DNA from: Actinomycetes bacterium
GTDB taxonomy: Bacteria; Actinomycetota; Actinomycetes; Actinomycetales; Microbacteriaceae
Reading direction: 5' to 3'
Assembly (NCBI GenBank): GCA_023386675.1
Contig: JAEWJG010000190.1
Span: 1 to 12,013, forward strand
DNA: 12,013 nucleotides
Shown in pieces: positions 5,960 through 12,013 of this stretch. The position numbers and the translations under genes were made by a program. The notes under the pieces are model-generated. The model made no database searches. It was not told the DNA's origin and saw only the letters and a list, made by a program, of their open reading frames with translations. The first letter of the stretch is position 1. Each line of letters starts with the position of its first letter.

Positions 5960-6541
5960 TCAGCGGAGTGCGCCAGCGGCCACGTCGTCCGACCGGAGCG
6001 TGGAGCCCCACCCACGGGGCCACGCCCCGAACCACTGCTGCTCGCCGTACTCCTCGTGGCGCCCGAGTTCCTCGAAGCCGAGTTTCTCGATCACCCGCAG
6101 CGACGGCGTGTTCCTGAGCTGTGTCGACACCACCAGCGGTTCGTCGGGGAACGCGGCGTGGAACCACTCCATCACCGCGGAGCAGGCCTCGGTCGCGTAG
6201 CCGTGGCCCCATGCGCGGGGGAGCAGCATGTAGCCGAGCTCCGCCTCGCCGCCCTCGGGGCGGACGTGCCCATGGTGCGCTTCGCGCGGATCCAGCGACA
6301 CCAGCCCGATCGTCTCGCCGTCGACCTCGATCACGAAGAAGCCGGCGCGCTGGCCGGGTGTCGCGGGCATGAGCTCATCGAGGTGCTCGCGCGGCTCCGC
6401 GCCGCCGACGTAGGCATTGACCTGGTCGTCGCTGAAGAGGTCCAGCAGCGCTTCGCGATCGCGCGCCTCGGCCGCGCGGAGGACGAGTCGATCGGTGAGG
6501 ATGGGGGCAGGAGGCCAGGTCACTCCGTCGAGATGCGCCAT
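5960..6541 (-). CDS. RimJ/RimL-type GNAT acetyltransferase (193 aa)
   Basis: A single-domain GNAT of the Acetyltransf_3 type, whose members acetylate protein N-termini, amino acids or antibiotics. It opens with the typical PILTDRLVLRAAEARDREAL (residues 13-32). Motif A is AELGYMLLPRAWGHGYATEA (100-119), with the RAWGHGYA loop binding CoA pyrophosphate. The C-terminal motif is NTPSLRVIEKLGFEELGRHE (144-163). The start ATG 6541 is chosen because homology begins there, giving the usual length of about 190; the frame is open upstream but that part is antisense-like and overlaps lysA. There is no SD, yet TACGCT (6553-6548) sits six bases before the ATG, so leaderless expression is possible. It lies 46 bases after lysA on the same strand and may also be read from that operon. 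Substrate is unknown. Confidence 0.88.
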   Translation of the reverse strand: MAHLDGVTWPPAPILTDRLVLRAAEARDREALLDLFSDDQVNAYVGGAEPREHLDELMPATPGQRAGFFVIEVDGETIGLVSLDPREAHHGHVRPEGGEAELGYMLLPRAWGHGYATEACSAVMEWFHAAFPDEPLVVSTQLRNTPSLRVIEKLGFEELGRHEEYGEQQWFGAWPRGWGSTLRSDDVAAGALR

Positions 6542-6547
6542 GGCGTG

Positions 6548-6553
6548 AGCGTA
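6548..6553 (-). promoter_or_regulatory. Possible -10 box for leaderless transcription of the GNAT gene
   Basis: TACGCT fits the actinobacterial TANNNT -10 pattern and lies six bases before the ATG at 6541, which would put the start point at the initiation codon. The absence of any SD at this gene supports the idea; no -35 box was recognised. Confidence 0.3.
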
Positions 6554-6587
6554 TCGTGCGGGCCCATCCAGAAGGTCCTGCGCGTGC

Positions 6588-7847
6588 TCAGAGATCGCGG
6601 TCGAAGAGGTCCGCCCACGTCTCGCGCCGGATGACGGCCCTCGCCTCCCCGTCGCGCGCGAACACCACGGGCGGCCGTCTGTACCCGTTGTAGTTGTTCG
6701 CCATGGTGTGCGTGTACGCGCCGGTGGCGGGGACGGCCAGGAGGTCGCCGACACGCGCCGCGGGCAGCCGCAGCGGGTCGATGAGCACGTCTCCGGACTC
6801 GCAGTGCCGGCCGACCACCACGACGTCCTCCGCGTCCGCGTCGTGCATCCGGGTGGCGAGAACGGCCTCGTAGCGCTGCTGGAAGAGGGCGGCCTCCAGG
6901 TTGTCGCCCATGCCGCCGTCCACGGCGACGAAGTTGCGGGCGTCGCGCTTGACGGTGGTGACGGTGTAGAGGGTGAAGGCGGACGCGTTCACCATGCTGC
7001 GGCCCGGCTCGATGATGATCTCGGCGTCGGCGGGCAGGTGCTCGTCGGCCGCATCCAGAAGAGCCCCGACGTACTCGCCGACCGACGCCGGAGCGTCCCC
7101 GAGCGTGTAACGGGCGCCGAGACCGCCGCCGAGGTCGTAGACGGGGAACGAGCCGAGCGCTGCGAGCGGCGCGACAGCCGCGGCGAGCTCGGTCGGATCC
7201 ATGATCTGCGAGCCGACATGGGCGTGCAGCCCGTGCAGCTCCAGGAGCGGGCTCGCTTCGATCCGCGCGATGACGGCGCGGGCGGCTGTGGGTGTCAGGC
7301 CGAACTTGGAGCCGACCTGCCCGGTCTGCACGTGCGGATGCGTGGACGAGACGACCCCGGGGATGACCCGGACGAGCACGCCCTGCACACGTCCGGGCGC
7401 GACCAGCTGCTCGAGCCGGTCGACATCGTCCTCGTTGTCCACGACGACGAGCCCCGCGCCGCCCTCGACGGCGATCTGCAGCTCCTCCGTCGTCTTCGCG
7501 TTCCCGTGCACCACGAGGAGCGACGGGTCGACTCCCGCGCGCAGGGCGCTCAGGATCTCGCCGCCGCCCGCGACGTCGAGGCCGAGCCCCTCCTCCACCA
7601 TGACCCGCTGGACGGCGGTCGCAGGGAAGGCCTTGGATGCGAAGACGACGCGCGCCTGCGGCCGGCGGGAGGTGAGGGCCGTGCGGTACTCGCGCGCCCT
7701 GGCACGCAGGGAGGGCTCATCGACGACGATCGCGGGCGTCCCGAACTCACGCGCGAGGTCGTCGACCCGGCACCCGGAGACCACCAGGGTGCCGTCGGGG
7801 TCGACAGTCGCTCCGGCGGGGAAGAGGTCGAGGAGGGGATGTGGCAT
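6588..7847 (-). CDS. lysA: Diaminopimelate decarboxylase (LysA family, 419 aa)
   Basis: A PLP-dependent fold-type III enzyme that decarboxylates meso-diaminopimelate to L-lysine, the last step of lysine synthesis. Motifs run in order: VFASKAFPATAV with the Schiff-base Lys near residue 72; LHGLHAHVGSQI near 204-214; DLGGGLGARY near 237-246 (PLP phosphate glycine loop); IIIEPGRSMV near 277-286; GRHCESGDVL near 346-355, with the catalytic Cys-Glu; and GAYTHTMANNYNG near 376, whose Tyr contacts PLP. The length is normal. Start ATG 7847 gives the expected N-terminus (MPHPLLDLFPAG), although no good SD precedes it. The neighbours are unusual: actinobacterial lysA is typically linked to argS and hom/thrC, while here it lies 71 bases behind a universal stress protein gene and 46 before a GNAT gene. 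It may therefore be a second, specialised copy or a relocated only copy. A relative acting on another D- or L-amino acid cannot be excluded, but all key DAPDC motifs are present. Confidence 0.93.
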   Translation of the reverse strand: MPHPLLDLFPAGATVDPDGTLVVSGCRVDDLAREFGTPAIVVDEPSLRARAREYRTALTSRRPQARVVFASKAFPATAVQRVMVEEGLGLDVAGGGEILSALRAGVDPSLLVVHGNAKTTEELQIAVEGGAGLVVVDNEDDVDRLEQLVAPGRVQGVLVRVIPGVVSSTHPHVQTGQVGSKFGLTPTAARAVIARIEASPLLELHGLHAHVGSQIMDPTELAAAVAPLAALGSFPVYDLGGGLGARYTLGDAPASVGEYVGALLDAADEHLPADAEIIIEPGRSMVNASAFTLYTVTTVKRDARNFVAVDGGMGDNLEAALFQQRYEAVLATRMHDADAEDVVVVGRHCESGDVLIDPLRLPAARVGDLLAVPATGAYTHTMANNYNGYRRPPVVFARDGEARAVIRRETWADLFDRDL

Positions 7848-7858
7848 GGCTGCGTTTC

Positions 7859-7882
7859 GGTCGGAGGCGGGCGGTCGGAGGT
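7859..7882. repeat. Short tandem repeat in the lysA leader
   Basis: GGTCGGAGG occurs at 7859-7867 and again at 7873-7881, a 14-base period with similar flanks, in the 71-base gap between the universal stress protein gene and lysA. It lies just before the lysA start and could bind a regulator; it could also be chance in GC-rich DNA. Confidence 0.35.
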
Positions 7883-7918
7883 GGCGCTCAGAGGGGGCGA
7901 GCAAGGAGAGACGCCGTG

Positions 7919-8824
7919 TCAGTCCCGCTCCCGCACGCCGACGCCATGCGGGACGACGACGACCGGCACGGGCGCGTGGCGGACGATCTTGGCGGCGTGC
8001 GAGCCGAGGAACACGCGGGCGATCGGACCGAGCGTGCTCGAGCCGACCACGAGCACCTCGCCGGACTCCCAGCCGATCTCCTCGATGGCCGACTCCCACG
8101 TGTCGCCGATGCCGACGGCGACGCCGGAGACGGCGGGGGCGTCCGGCAGCTCGGTGACCTGGCGCACCACCGCTGTCGCGTGCCTTTCGATGTCGGCGGC
8201 CCAGGTGTCCGCGATCGGCAGCTCGGCGTCGAGGCCGGCGCCCGAGGTCCCGGAGTCGCGGGGGACGACGGCGAAGGAGGCGACACGGAGCTCCGCGCCG
8301 ACCCTCCCCGCGACGGCGGCCGCACCCAGCACGAGGCCGGTCGATGCGCCCGTTCCCCGGTAGGCGGCGGTGACCCGGTCCACGCGTGCGTCAGGGTCGG
8401 TGCGGTACCCGCGTGGCGCGATCGCGACGGGGACCGGTGACGCGTGCAGGAGCGTGTCGCTCTCGGCGCCGAGCGCGATGCGGCCGGGCTGCCCGCTCCC
8501 ACCGGAGCCGACCACGATCAGGGACGCGTCACGCTGCTCCGCGAGCTCGATGAGGCCGCGCCGGGCCGACGCCGCCTCGTGCAGGAGGTACTCCGCGGCG
8601 ATCGAATCGCCGAGCACGGCGGCGGCGTGGTCGAGTGCACTGTCGGCGTTATCGCGGGTGTAGCCGCGCCACTCAGCATCCGCTCCGCCGGCGGTGGTCG
8701 GCCAGGCGGGAGGGACGACAGCGGCGACGATCAGGTCTTCATCCGCCGAGCGGGCGAGCATCCGGGCGAGGTGCAGCGCGGAGGCGGAGCGGTGGGCGGG
8801 GTCGACCCCGACGACGATGCTCAT
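7919..8824 (-). CDS. Universal stress protein with two tandem UspA domains (301 aa)
   Basis: Two UspA domains lie head to tail. Domain 1 (1-137) begins MSIVVGVDPAHRSASALHLA and ends with VVGSGGSGQPGRIALGAESD and SPVPVAIAP. Domain 2 (about 148-293) ends with VVGSSTLGPIARVFLGSHA and APVPVVVVP. The first domain keeps G-2X-G-9X-G (106, 109, 119) but has Ala where the ATP-binding type has Ser or Thr; the second has GS at 274-275 but lacks the exact G-2X-G spacing. ATP binding by either is therefore uncertain. Tandem Usp proteins are common in actinobacteria and act in the cytosol in stress adaptation. Its ATG overlaps the permease stop as ATGA (8821-8824), which suggests translational coupling. 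Usp proteins or domains are known partners of some transporters (TeaD with TeaABC in Halomonas; Usp tails on some APC permeases), so control of this permease is a reasonable inference. Confidence 0.9.
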   Translation of the reverse strand: MSIVVGVDPAHRSASALHLARMLARSADEDLIVAAVVPPAWPTTAGGADAEWRGYTRDNADSALDHAAAVLGDSIAAEYLLHEAASARRGLIELAEQRDASLIVVGSGGSGQPGRIALGAESDTLLHASPVPVAIAPRGYRTDPDARVDRVTAAYRGTGASTGLVLGAAAVAGRVGAELRVASFAVVPRDSGTSGAGLDAELPIADTWAADIERHATAVVRQVTELPDAPAVSGVAVGIGDTWESAIEEIGWESGEVLVVGSSTLGPIARVFLGSHAAKIVRHAPVPVVVVPHGVGVRERD

Positions 8825-10317
8825 CTCCGGTTCGCCTTCCTGCGTGCGGCCGCCTCACGGACCTCGCTCCTGCTCGGCTGGGCGAAGTTGCTCGTGTAGG
8901 GAGCCTCCGCCTCAGCGAGCGGCTGGGGGTTCTGCAGCGCGGAGTGCTTCCGGCCGTAGAACCAGTAGAAGACGAGGAAGGCAGCGGTCCAGATCAGGAA
9001 CACGACGATCGTGATCACCCGCAGCTGGGTGATGATCGCGATGCAGCCGGCGATGGACAGGATGGGGATGGTCCAGCCGAACGGGAGGCGGAACCCGCGC
9101 TCCAGCTCGGGCTCCCGGACGCGCAGGATGATGACGCCGAGGGACACCACCAGGAACGCGACAAGGGTGCCGATGCTCGTCATCTCGGCGAGGAAGTCGA
9201 TCGGGACGACGGCGGCGAGGATGCTCGTGGCGATCATGACGATGACGGTGTTCTGCACCGGCGTCATCGACCGCGGGTTGACCTTCGCGAAGACCTTCGG
9301 GATCATCCCGTCGCGCGACATGGCGAACAGGATGCGCGTCTGCCCGTAGAGCACGACGAGCGTGACCGAGAAGATGGAGATGATCGCGCCGATCGCGACG
9401 ATGGTCCCGGGCCAGCTGGAGCCGATGATGTTCTGCAGGATGGCGGCGAGCCCCGCATCCTGGTTCGCGAACTTCTCCGGCGCCTGCGCGCCGAGGGCGG
9501 CGAGGCTCGTGGCGACGTAGAGCACGATGATGATCACCAGGGCGAAGATGATCGCCAGCGGCAGGTTCCGCTTCGGGTTCTTCGCCTCCTCGCCGGCCGT
9601 CGACACCGCGTCGAGCCCGACGAACGAGAAGAAGATGATGCCGGCGCCGCCGACGATGCCCGCGAATCCGGCGGGGGCGAAGTTGTGGAAGTGGTCGCTG
9701 TTCCACCCCGTGAAGGCGACCGCGCAGAAGAACACGACGACGGCGATCTTGATGACGACCATGATGCTGTTGACCGTTGTGGACTCGCGAGCCCCGCGCA
9801 GGAGCAGGAGCGAGCAGAGCACGATGACGATCACCGCGGGGACGTTGACGATGCCACCCTGCTCCGGTGCCTGCGACAGCTGCACCGGGAGCTGCCAGCC
9901 GACGAGGTTCTGGAGCAGCTGGTTGACGTACTGCGACCATCCGACGGCGACCGCGGCCGTGGAGACCCCGTACTCCAGCAGCAGGCAGGCTCCGACCGCC
10001 ATGGCGGTGCCTTCGCCGAGGGTCGCGTACGCGTAGGAGTACGTGGACCCGGAGACGGGGACGGCGCCCGCCATCTCGGCGTAGCAGAGGGCGGTGAGAC
10101 CGGCGACGACGCCGCCGATGACGAACGACCAGATCACGGCGGGGCCGGCGACCGGGACCGCCTGCGAGAGGATGAAGAAGATGCCCGTGCCGAGCGTCCC
10201 GCCGACGCCGATCATGGTCAGCGAGAAGAGGCCGATGCTGCGTCTCAGCTGCGCCTCACCCGCTGCGGGAGGCGTCGTGGGTTTTCTGCGCAGCAGCTGC
10301 TGGGCGATGGTGGGCAT
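8821..10317 (-). CDS. APC-family amino-acid permease (498 aa, about 12 TM)
   Basis: An inner-membrane secondary transporter of the amino acid-polyamine-organocation superfamily. TM1 contains IGVGGTLGTGIFF, the unwound-helix motif whose backbone binds the substrate amino group. It is followed by AVIWSFVIGGVVAGLTALCYAEMA (TM2) and PVSGSTYSYAYATLGE before TM3. TM6 has IIFFSFVGLDAVSTAGEEAKNP, the standard APC motif preceding a cytosolic loop. About 12 hydrophobic segments run to residue ~455, with a basic cytosolic tail (SEVREAAARRKANRR). It most resembles the CAT/YfnA-like cationic amino-acid branch. Start ATG 10317 has AAGGAG eight bases upstream; the much longer open frame upstream is a shadow of the decarboxylase gene. 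It lies 26 bases after the decarboxylase gene and overlaps the Usp gene by four bases. This context suggests uptake of the decarboxylase substrate or substrate/amine exchange; specificity is not proven. Confidence 0.92.
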   Translation of the reverse strand: MPTIAQQLLRRKPTTPPAAGEAQLRRSIGLFSLTMIGVGGTLGTGIFFILSQAVPVAGPAVIWSFVIGGVVAGLTALCYAEMAGAVPVSGSTYSYAYATLGEGTAMAVGACLLLEYGVSTAAVAVGWSQYVNQLLQNLVGWQLPVQLSQAPEQGGIVNVPAVIVIVLCSLLLLRGARESTTVNSIMVVIKIAVVVFFCAVAFTGWNSDHFHNFAPAGFAGIVGGAGIIFFSFVGLDAVSTAGEEAKNPKRNLPLAIIFALVIIIVLYVATSLAALGAQAPEKFANQDAGLAAILQNIIGSSWPGTIVAIGAIISIFSVTLVVLYGQTRILFAMSRDGMIPKVFAKVNPRSMTPVQNTVIVMIATSILAAVVPIDFLAEMTSIGTLVAFLVVSLGVIILRVREPELERGFRLPFGWTIPILSIAGCIAIITQLRVITIVVFLIWTAAFLVFYWFYGRKHSALQNPQPLAEAEAPYTSNFAQPSRSEVREAAARRKANRR

Positions 10318-10343
10318 ACCAGTCTCCTTCGATTGGTGGGGGT

Positions 10344-11897
10344 TCAGTTCGTCCGGGTCACCCGGAACAGCTCGACGGCCGGGTCGACGGCTCCGCGCAC
10401 GTACCCGGACGGCGACGCGGCGACCGCCTGGAGGAAGGCCACCGTCTGGGTCGTGATCTCCTCTCCGGGGATGAGGTTCGGGATCCCCGGCGGGTAGGCG
10501 GCGAGCGTGTCGGCCGAGATGCGTCCGACGGCTTCGCCTGCGGGAACGACCTCGGTGCCGGCGAAGAAGGCGTCGCGGGGCAGGAGGCGCACGGGGCCGG
10601 ACTCGGGGAGCGCCGGGAACAGGTCGGCGCCTCGCTCCGACCGCTCGACGTCGGCTTCCGCCGAGTCCACTGCCGCGACGAGCGCGCGGTGGGCTCTCGC
10701 CAGATCCGGCGTCCTGCCCGCGCCGATGAGCGCGACCAGGGTGGTCGCCGTCGACATCTCGAAGAAGATGCCGTCGGCGTCGACGAGCCGCTGCCGGAGC
10801 CAGTGGCCGCTGACACCTGTGCGGGAAACGTCGATCGCGACGCGCAGCGGGTCGAGGGCCACGATGTCGTCGAACGCGCCGAAGCCGTCGCTGAGAACGC
10901 CGAAGCGCGGGTCTGCCCGCAGCGCATCGCGGAACGCATCGGCGGCCGCGACCGACCGGCCGACCAGCTCCGAGCCGGTCGCGAGGGAGTGCCGGGCGAT
11001 GTCGAGGGAGGCCAGCAGCAGCGCCGACGTGGACGTCGAGGCGGTGATCGAGACGGCCCGTTCGACCAGCGGCTCGAGTGCATCGGCGAACGGTCCGTCC
11101 CCGAGGTGGAGCATCGCCGACTGCGTCAGGGAGCCTCCCAGCTTGTGGGTGCTCGAGATCACCAGATCCGCGCCCAGGCGCGCGGGCGACTCCGGGAGGC
11201 CGGGATGGAATCCGAAGTGCGGTCCCCAGGCGCCGTCGACGATCAGGGGGGCGCCGTGCGCGTGAGCGACCTCCGCCAGGCCGCCGACGTCGGCGACCGA
11301 GCCGAAGTAGCTGGGGGAGACCACGTACACCGCGTCGGCCGGGCGACCGGCGCGCGCCGCAGCGGTCAGCGCCGCCTCGAGCGACGCGGGCGAGACGCCG
11401 TGCGCCACTCCGTGAGCGGGATCCACGGACGGCATCACGAACGAGGGCGCCAGCCCGGCGGACAGCACTCCGTCGCTGAAGCTGGAGTGGGCGCTCCGCT
11501 GCGAGACGATGTTCTGGCCGAGGCCCCGCACGGCGAGCGCGGCGATCCGGTTGCCCTGAGAGGCGCCGCCGGTCAGGAACCAGGTGCGCCGTGCGCCCCA
11601 CGCGTCCGCCGCGAGCGTGAGCGAGCGGCTCAGCGGCGAGTCGTCGCCCAGGTCGATGTCGTCCACCAGCATCGGGATGTCCAGCTGCAGCGGCCGCGGG
11701 CCGAGGTACTCGGAGAGGCGTGCGCTCAGAGCGGCGCCGTCTCCGCCGTGCCCGGGCACCATCAGTGCGAGGGGCGCGCGCGCCGCATGGCGTTCCAGCG
11801 CGTCCGCGTACGGCGTCTCCCAGTGACGGAGGTCGGCGGCGGGCAGCGCACGGGACCGCTCCGTTGCGGACGAATGCGTGAGGGGCATGCCCTCCAT
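10344..11897 (-). CDS. Orn/Lys/Arg decarboxylase-family PLP enzyme (517 aa)
   Basis: A fold-type I PLP enzyme of the Orn/Lys/Arg decarboxylase major-domain family, which turns a basic amino acid into putrescine, cadaverine or agmatine plus CO2 in the cytosol. Visible landmarks are VPGHGGDG (47-54; family PGHxGG), FLTGGASQGN (107-116; PLP phosphate loop), His137 in QRSAHSSFSDG (ring-stacking His), SPSYFGSVADV (194-204), Asp221 in VDGAWGPHFGFHPGLP (pyridine-N aspartate) and Lys252 in SSTHKLGGSLTQSAMLH (Schiff base). The length matches short Bacillus SpeA-like enzymes rather than the ~715-750-residue inducible enterobacterial forms with a wing domain. The DGAWG at 221-225, instead of the DEAHG of biosynthetic relatives, makes the substrate uncertain. 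Start ATG 11897 has no SD; a second in-frame ATG at 11888 is possible. It is the first gene of the minus-strand set with the permease, Usp and lysA. The amine product and whether the role is acid resistance or polyamine supply are inferences. Confidence 0.88.
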   Translation of the reverse strand: MEGMPLTHSSATERSRALPAADLRHWETPYADALERHAARAPLALMVPGHGGDGAALSARLSEYLGPRPLQLDIPMLVDDIDLGDDSPLSRSLTLAADAWGARRTWFLTGGASQGNRIAALAVRGLGQNIVSQRSAHSSFSDGVLSAGLAPSFVMPSVDPAHGVAHGVSPASLEAALTAAARAGRPADAVYVVSPSYFGSVADVGGLAEVAHAHGAPLIVDGAWGPHFGFHPGLPESPARLGADLVISSTHKLGGSLTQSAMLHLGDGPFADALEPLVERAVSITASTSTSALLLASLDIARHSLATGSELVGRSVAAADAFRDALRADPRFGVLSDGFGAFDDIVALDPLRVAIDVSRTGVSGHWLRQRLVDADGIFFEMSTATTLVALIGAGRTPDLARAHRALVAAVDSAEADVERSERGADLFPALPESGPVRLLPRDAFFAGTEVVPAGEAVGRISADTLAAYPPGIPNLIPGEEITTQTVAFLQAVAASPSGYVRGAVDPAVELFRVTRTN

Positions 11898-11942
11898 CGT
11901 CGGGGTGGTCGGCGCCGCCCAGAACCCCCAAAGTCCGCTCGG

Positions 11943-11963
11943 GCCACATAGAGTGTATGTGGC
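11943..11963. promoter_or_regulatory. Inverted repeat, candidate operator of the decarboxylase operon
   Basis: GCCACATA (11943-11950) and TATGTGGC (11956-11963) are perfect 8-base arms around a five-base centre. It overlaps the candidate -10 box in the 116-base stretch upstream of the decarboxylase gene. The size suits a dimeric repressor; the protein is not identifiable here. Confidence 0.5.
11952..11957 (-). promoter_or_regulatory. Possible -10 box upstream of the decarboxylase operon
   Basis: TACACT (minus strand, 11957-11952) fits TANNNT and lies in the middle of the 11943-11963 palindrome, about 55 bases before the ATG at 11897. No clear -35 box was found. It marks the most likely promoter area of the decarboxylase-permease-Usp-lysA set. 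Confidence 0.35.
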
Positions 11964-11967
11964 TCAT

Positions 11968-11981
11968 CGCCCGATCGGGCG
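11968..11981. promoter_or_regulatory. 14-bp perfect palindrome near the window edge
   Basis: CGCCCGATCGGGCG is fully self-complementary and lies five bases beyond the 11943-11963 inverted repeat. It may be a second regulator site or a -35-proximal element. GC-rich palindromes of this length do occur by chance, so confidence is low. The remaining sequence to 12013 may hold the start of a plus-strand gene (for example ATG 11957 or GTG 11961), but too little is present to call one. Confidence 0.3.
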
Positions 11982-12013
11982 GGCCGCACCATCACGACGG
12001 GGTATCCGATGGC

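Noticed and set aside
5881..5960. A functional tRNA gene suggested by the GGTTCGATT motif
   Set aside because: Only one arm besides the T-arm is present, the T-loop is eight bases and no anticodon arm can be drawn, so I kept it only as a tRNA-like structure.
8635..10497. A 620-codon plus-strand open frame
   Set aside because: It is antisense to the clearly real permease gene and rich in Asp/Arg/Glu/Gly repeats, typical of a shadow frame.
10318..11967. N-terminal extension of the permease frame to give a 1048-residue fusion
   Set aside because: The extra ~550 residues overlap the decarboxylase gene in another frame and look like nonsense; a good SD and family homology start at 10317.
11955..12013. 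Start of a divergent plus-strand gene
   Set aside because: Several frames are open from ATG 11957, GTG 11955 or GTG 11961, but under 20 codons are visible and no motif can be recognised, so no CDS was called.
1..12013. CRISPR arrays, insertion sequences, integrase or phage genes, attachment sites
   Set aside because: No regularly spaced repeats, transposase-like proteins, terminal inverted repeats or target duplications were seen when reading through both strands.

Overview
The window is a gene-dense stretch of a high-GC bacterial chromosome. Very high third-position GC, actinobacterial-style GNAT, CsbD and MarR proteins and an APC permease of actinobacterial type suggest an actinomycete. 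A member of the Microbacteriaceae (Microbacterium or a relative) is the best guess, but it is inferred from style and not from a marker gene. No rRNA, canonical tRNA, insertion sequence, CRISPR array or phage gene is visible, and no gene-free stretch exceeds about 155 bases.

Left part (2-2923). The 3' end of a GT1-type glycosyltransferase gene converges with a class A FAD-dependent monooxygenase gene. That gene carries a single-base frameshift near its 3' end, so it is either a recent pseudogene or a sequence error. It is divergent from a MarR-family regulator gene. The short gap between them holds a near-consensus sigma-70 promoter and a 10-bp-arm palindrome overlapping its -10 box and start region. 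Two more copies of the same CTTGA-N3-TCAAG motif lie across and just inside the marR start. Downstream in the marR direction is a small antibiotic-biosynthesis-monooxygenase (ABM) fold gene. This looks like a substrate-responsive, self-regulated oxidation locus.

Middle (2920-5845). A CsbD-like stress protein gene converges on the ABM gene and overlaps it by the four bases CTAG. It is divergent from a 605-residue protein with four N-terminal membrane segments and a large, unrecognised cytosolic region. A GNAT acetyltransferase gene on the minus strand faces the end of that gene.

Right part (5147-11897, all minus strand). Reading 5' to 3', the genes encode an Orn/Lys/Arg-decarboxylase-family PLP enzyme, a 12-TM APC amino-acid permease, a tandem-domain universal stress protein, a diaminopimelate decarboxylase (LysA), a RimJ/RimL-type GNAT and the second GNAT. 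The first four are tightly packed, with gaps of 26, -4 and 71 bases; the permease and stress-protein genes overlap in ATGA. I read them as an amino-acid decarboxylation/transport module with a built-in lysine-making enzyme: DAP to lysine by LysA, lysine (or another basic amino acid) to an amine by the decarboxylase, and substrate/product exchange by the permease under possible control of the stress protein. The substrate is not proven by the sequence. The region upstream of the decarboxylase gene (11898-12013) has two palindromes and probably serves as a regulatory region; a divergent gene may begin at the window edge.

The points most worth following are the four-gene decarboxylase/permease/Usp/LysA module, the triple MarR operator, the frameshifted monooxygenase, the unknown membrane protein and a compact tRNA-like fold between the two GNAT genes.
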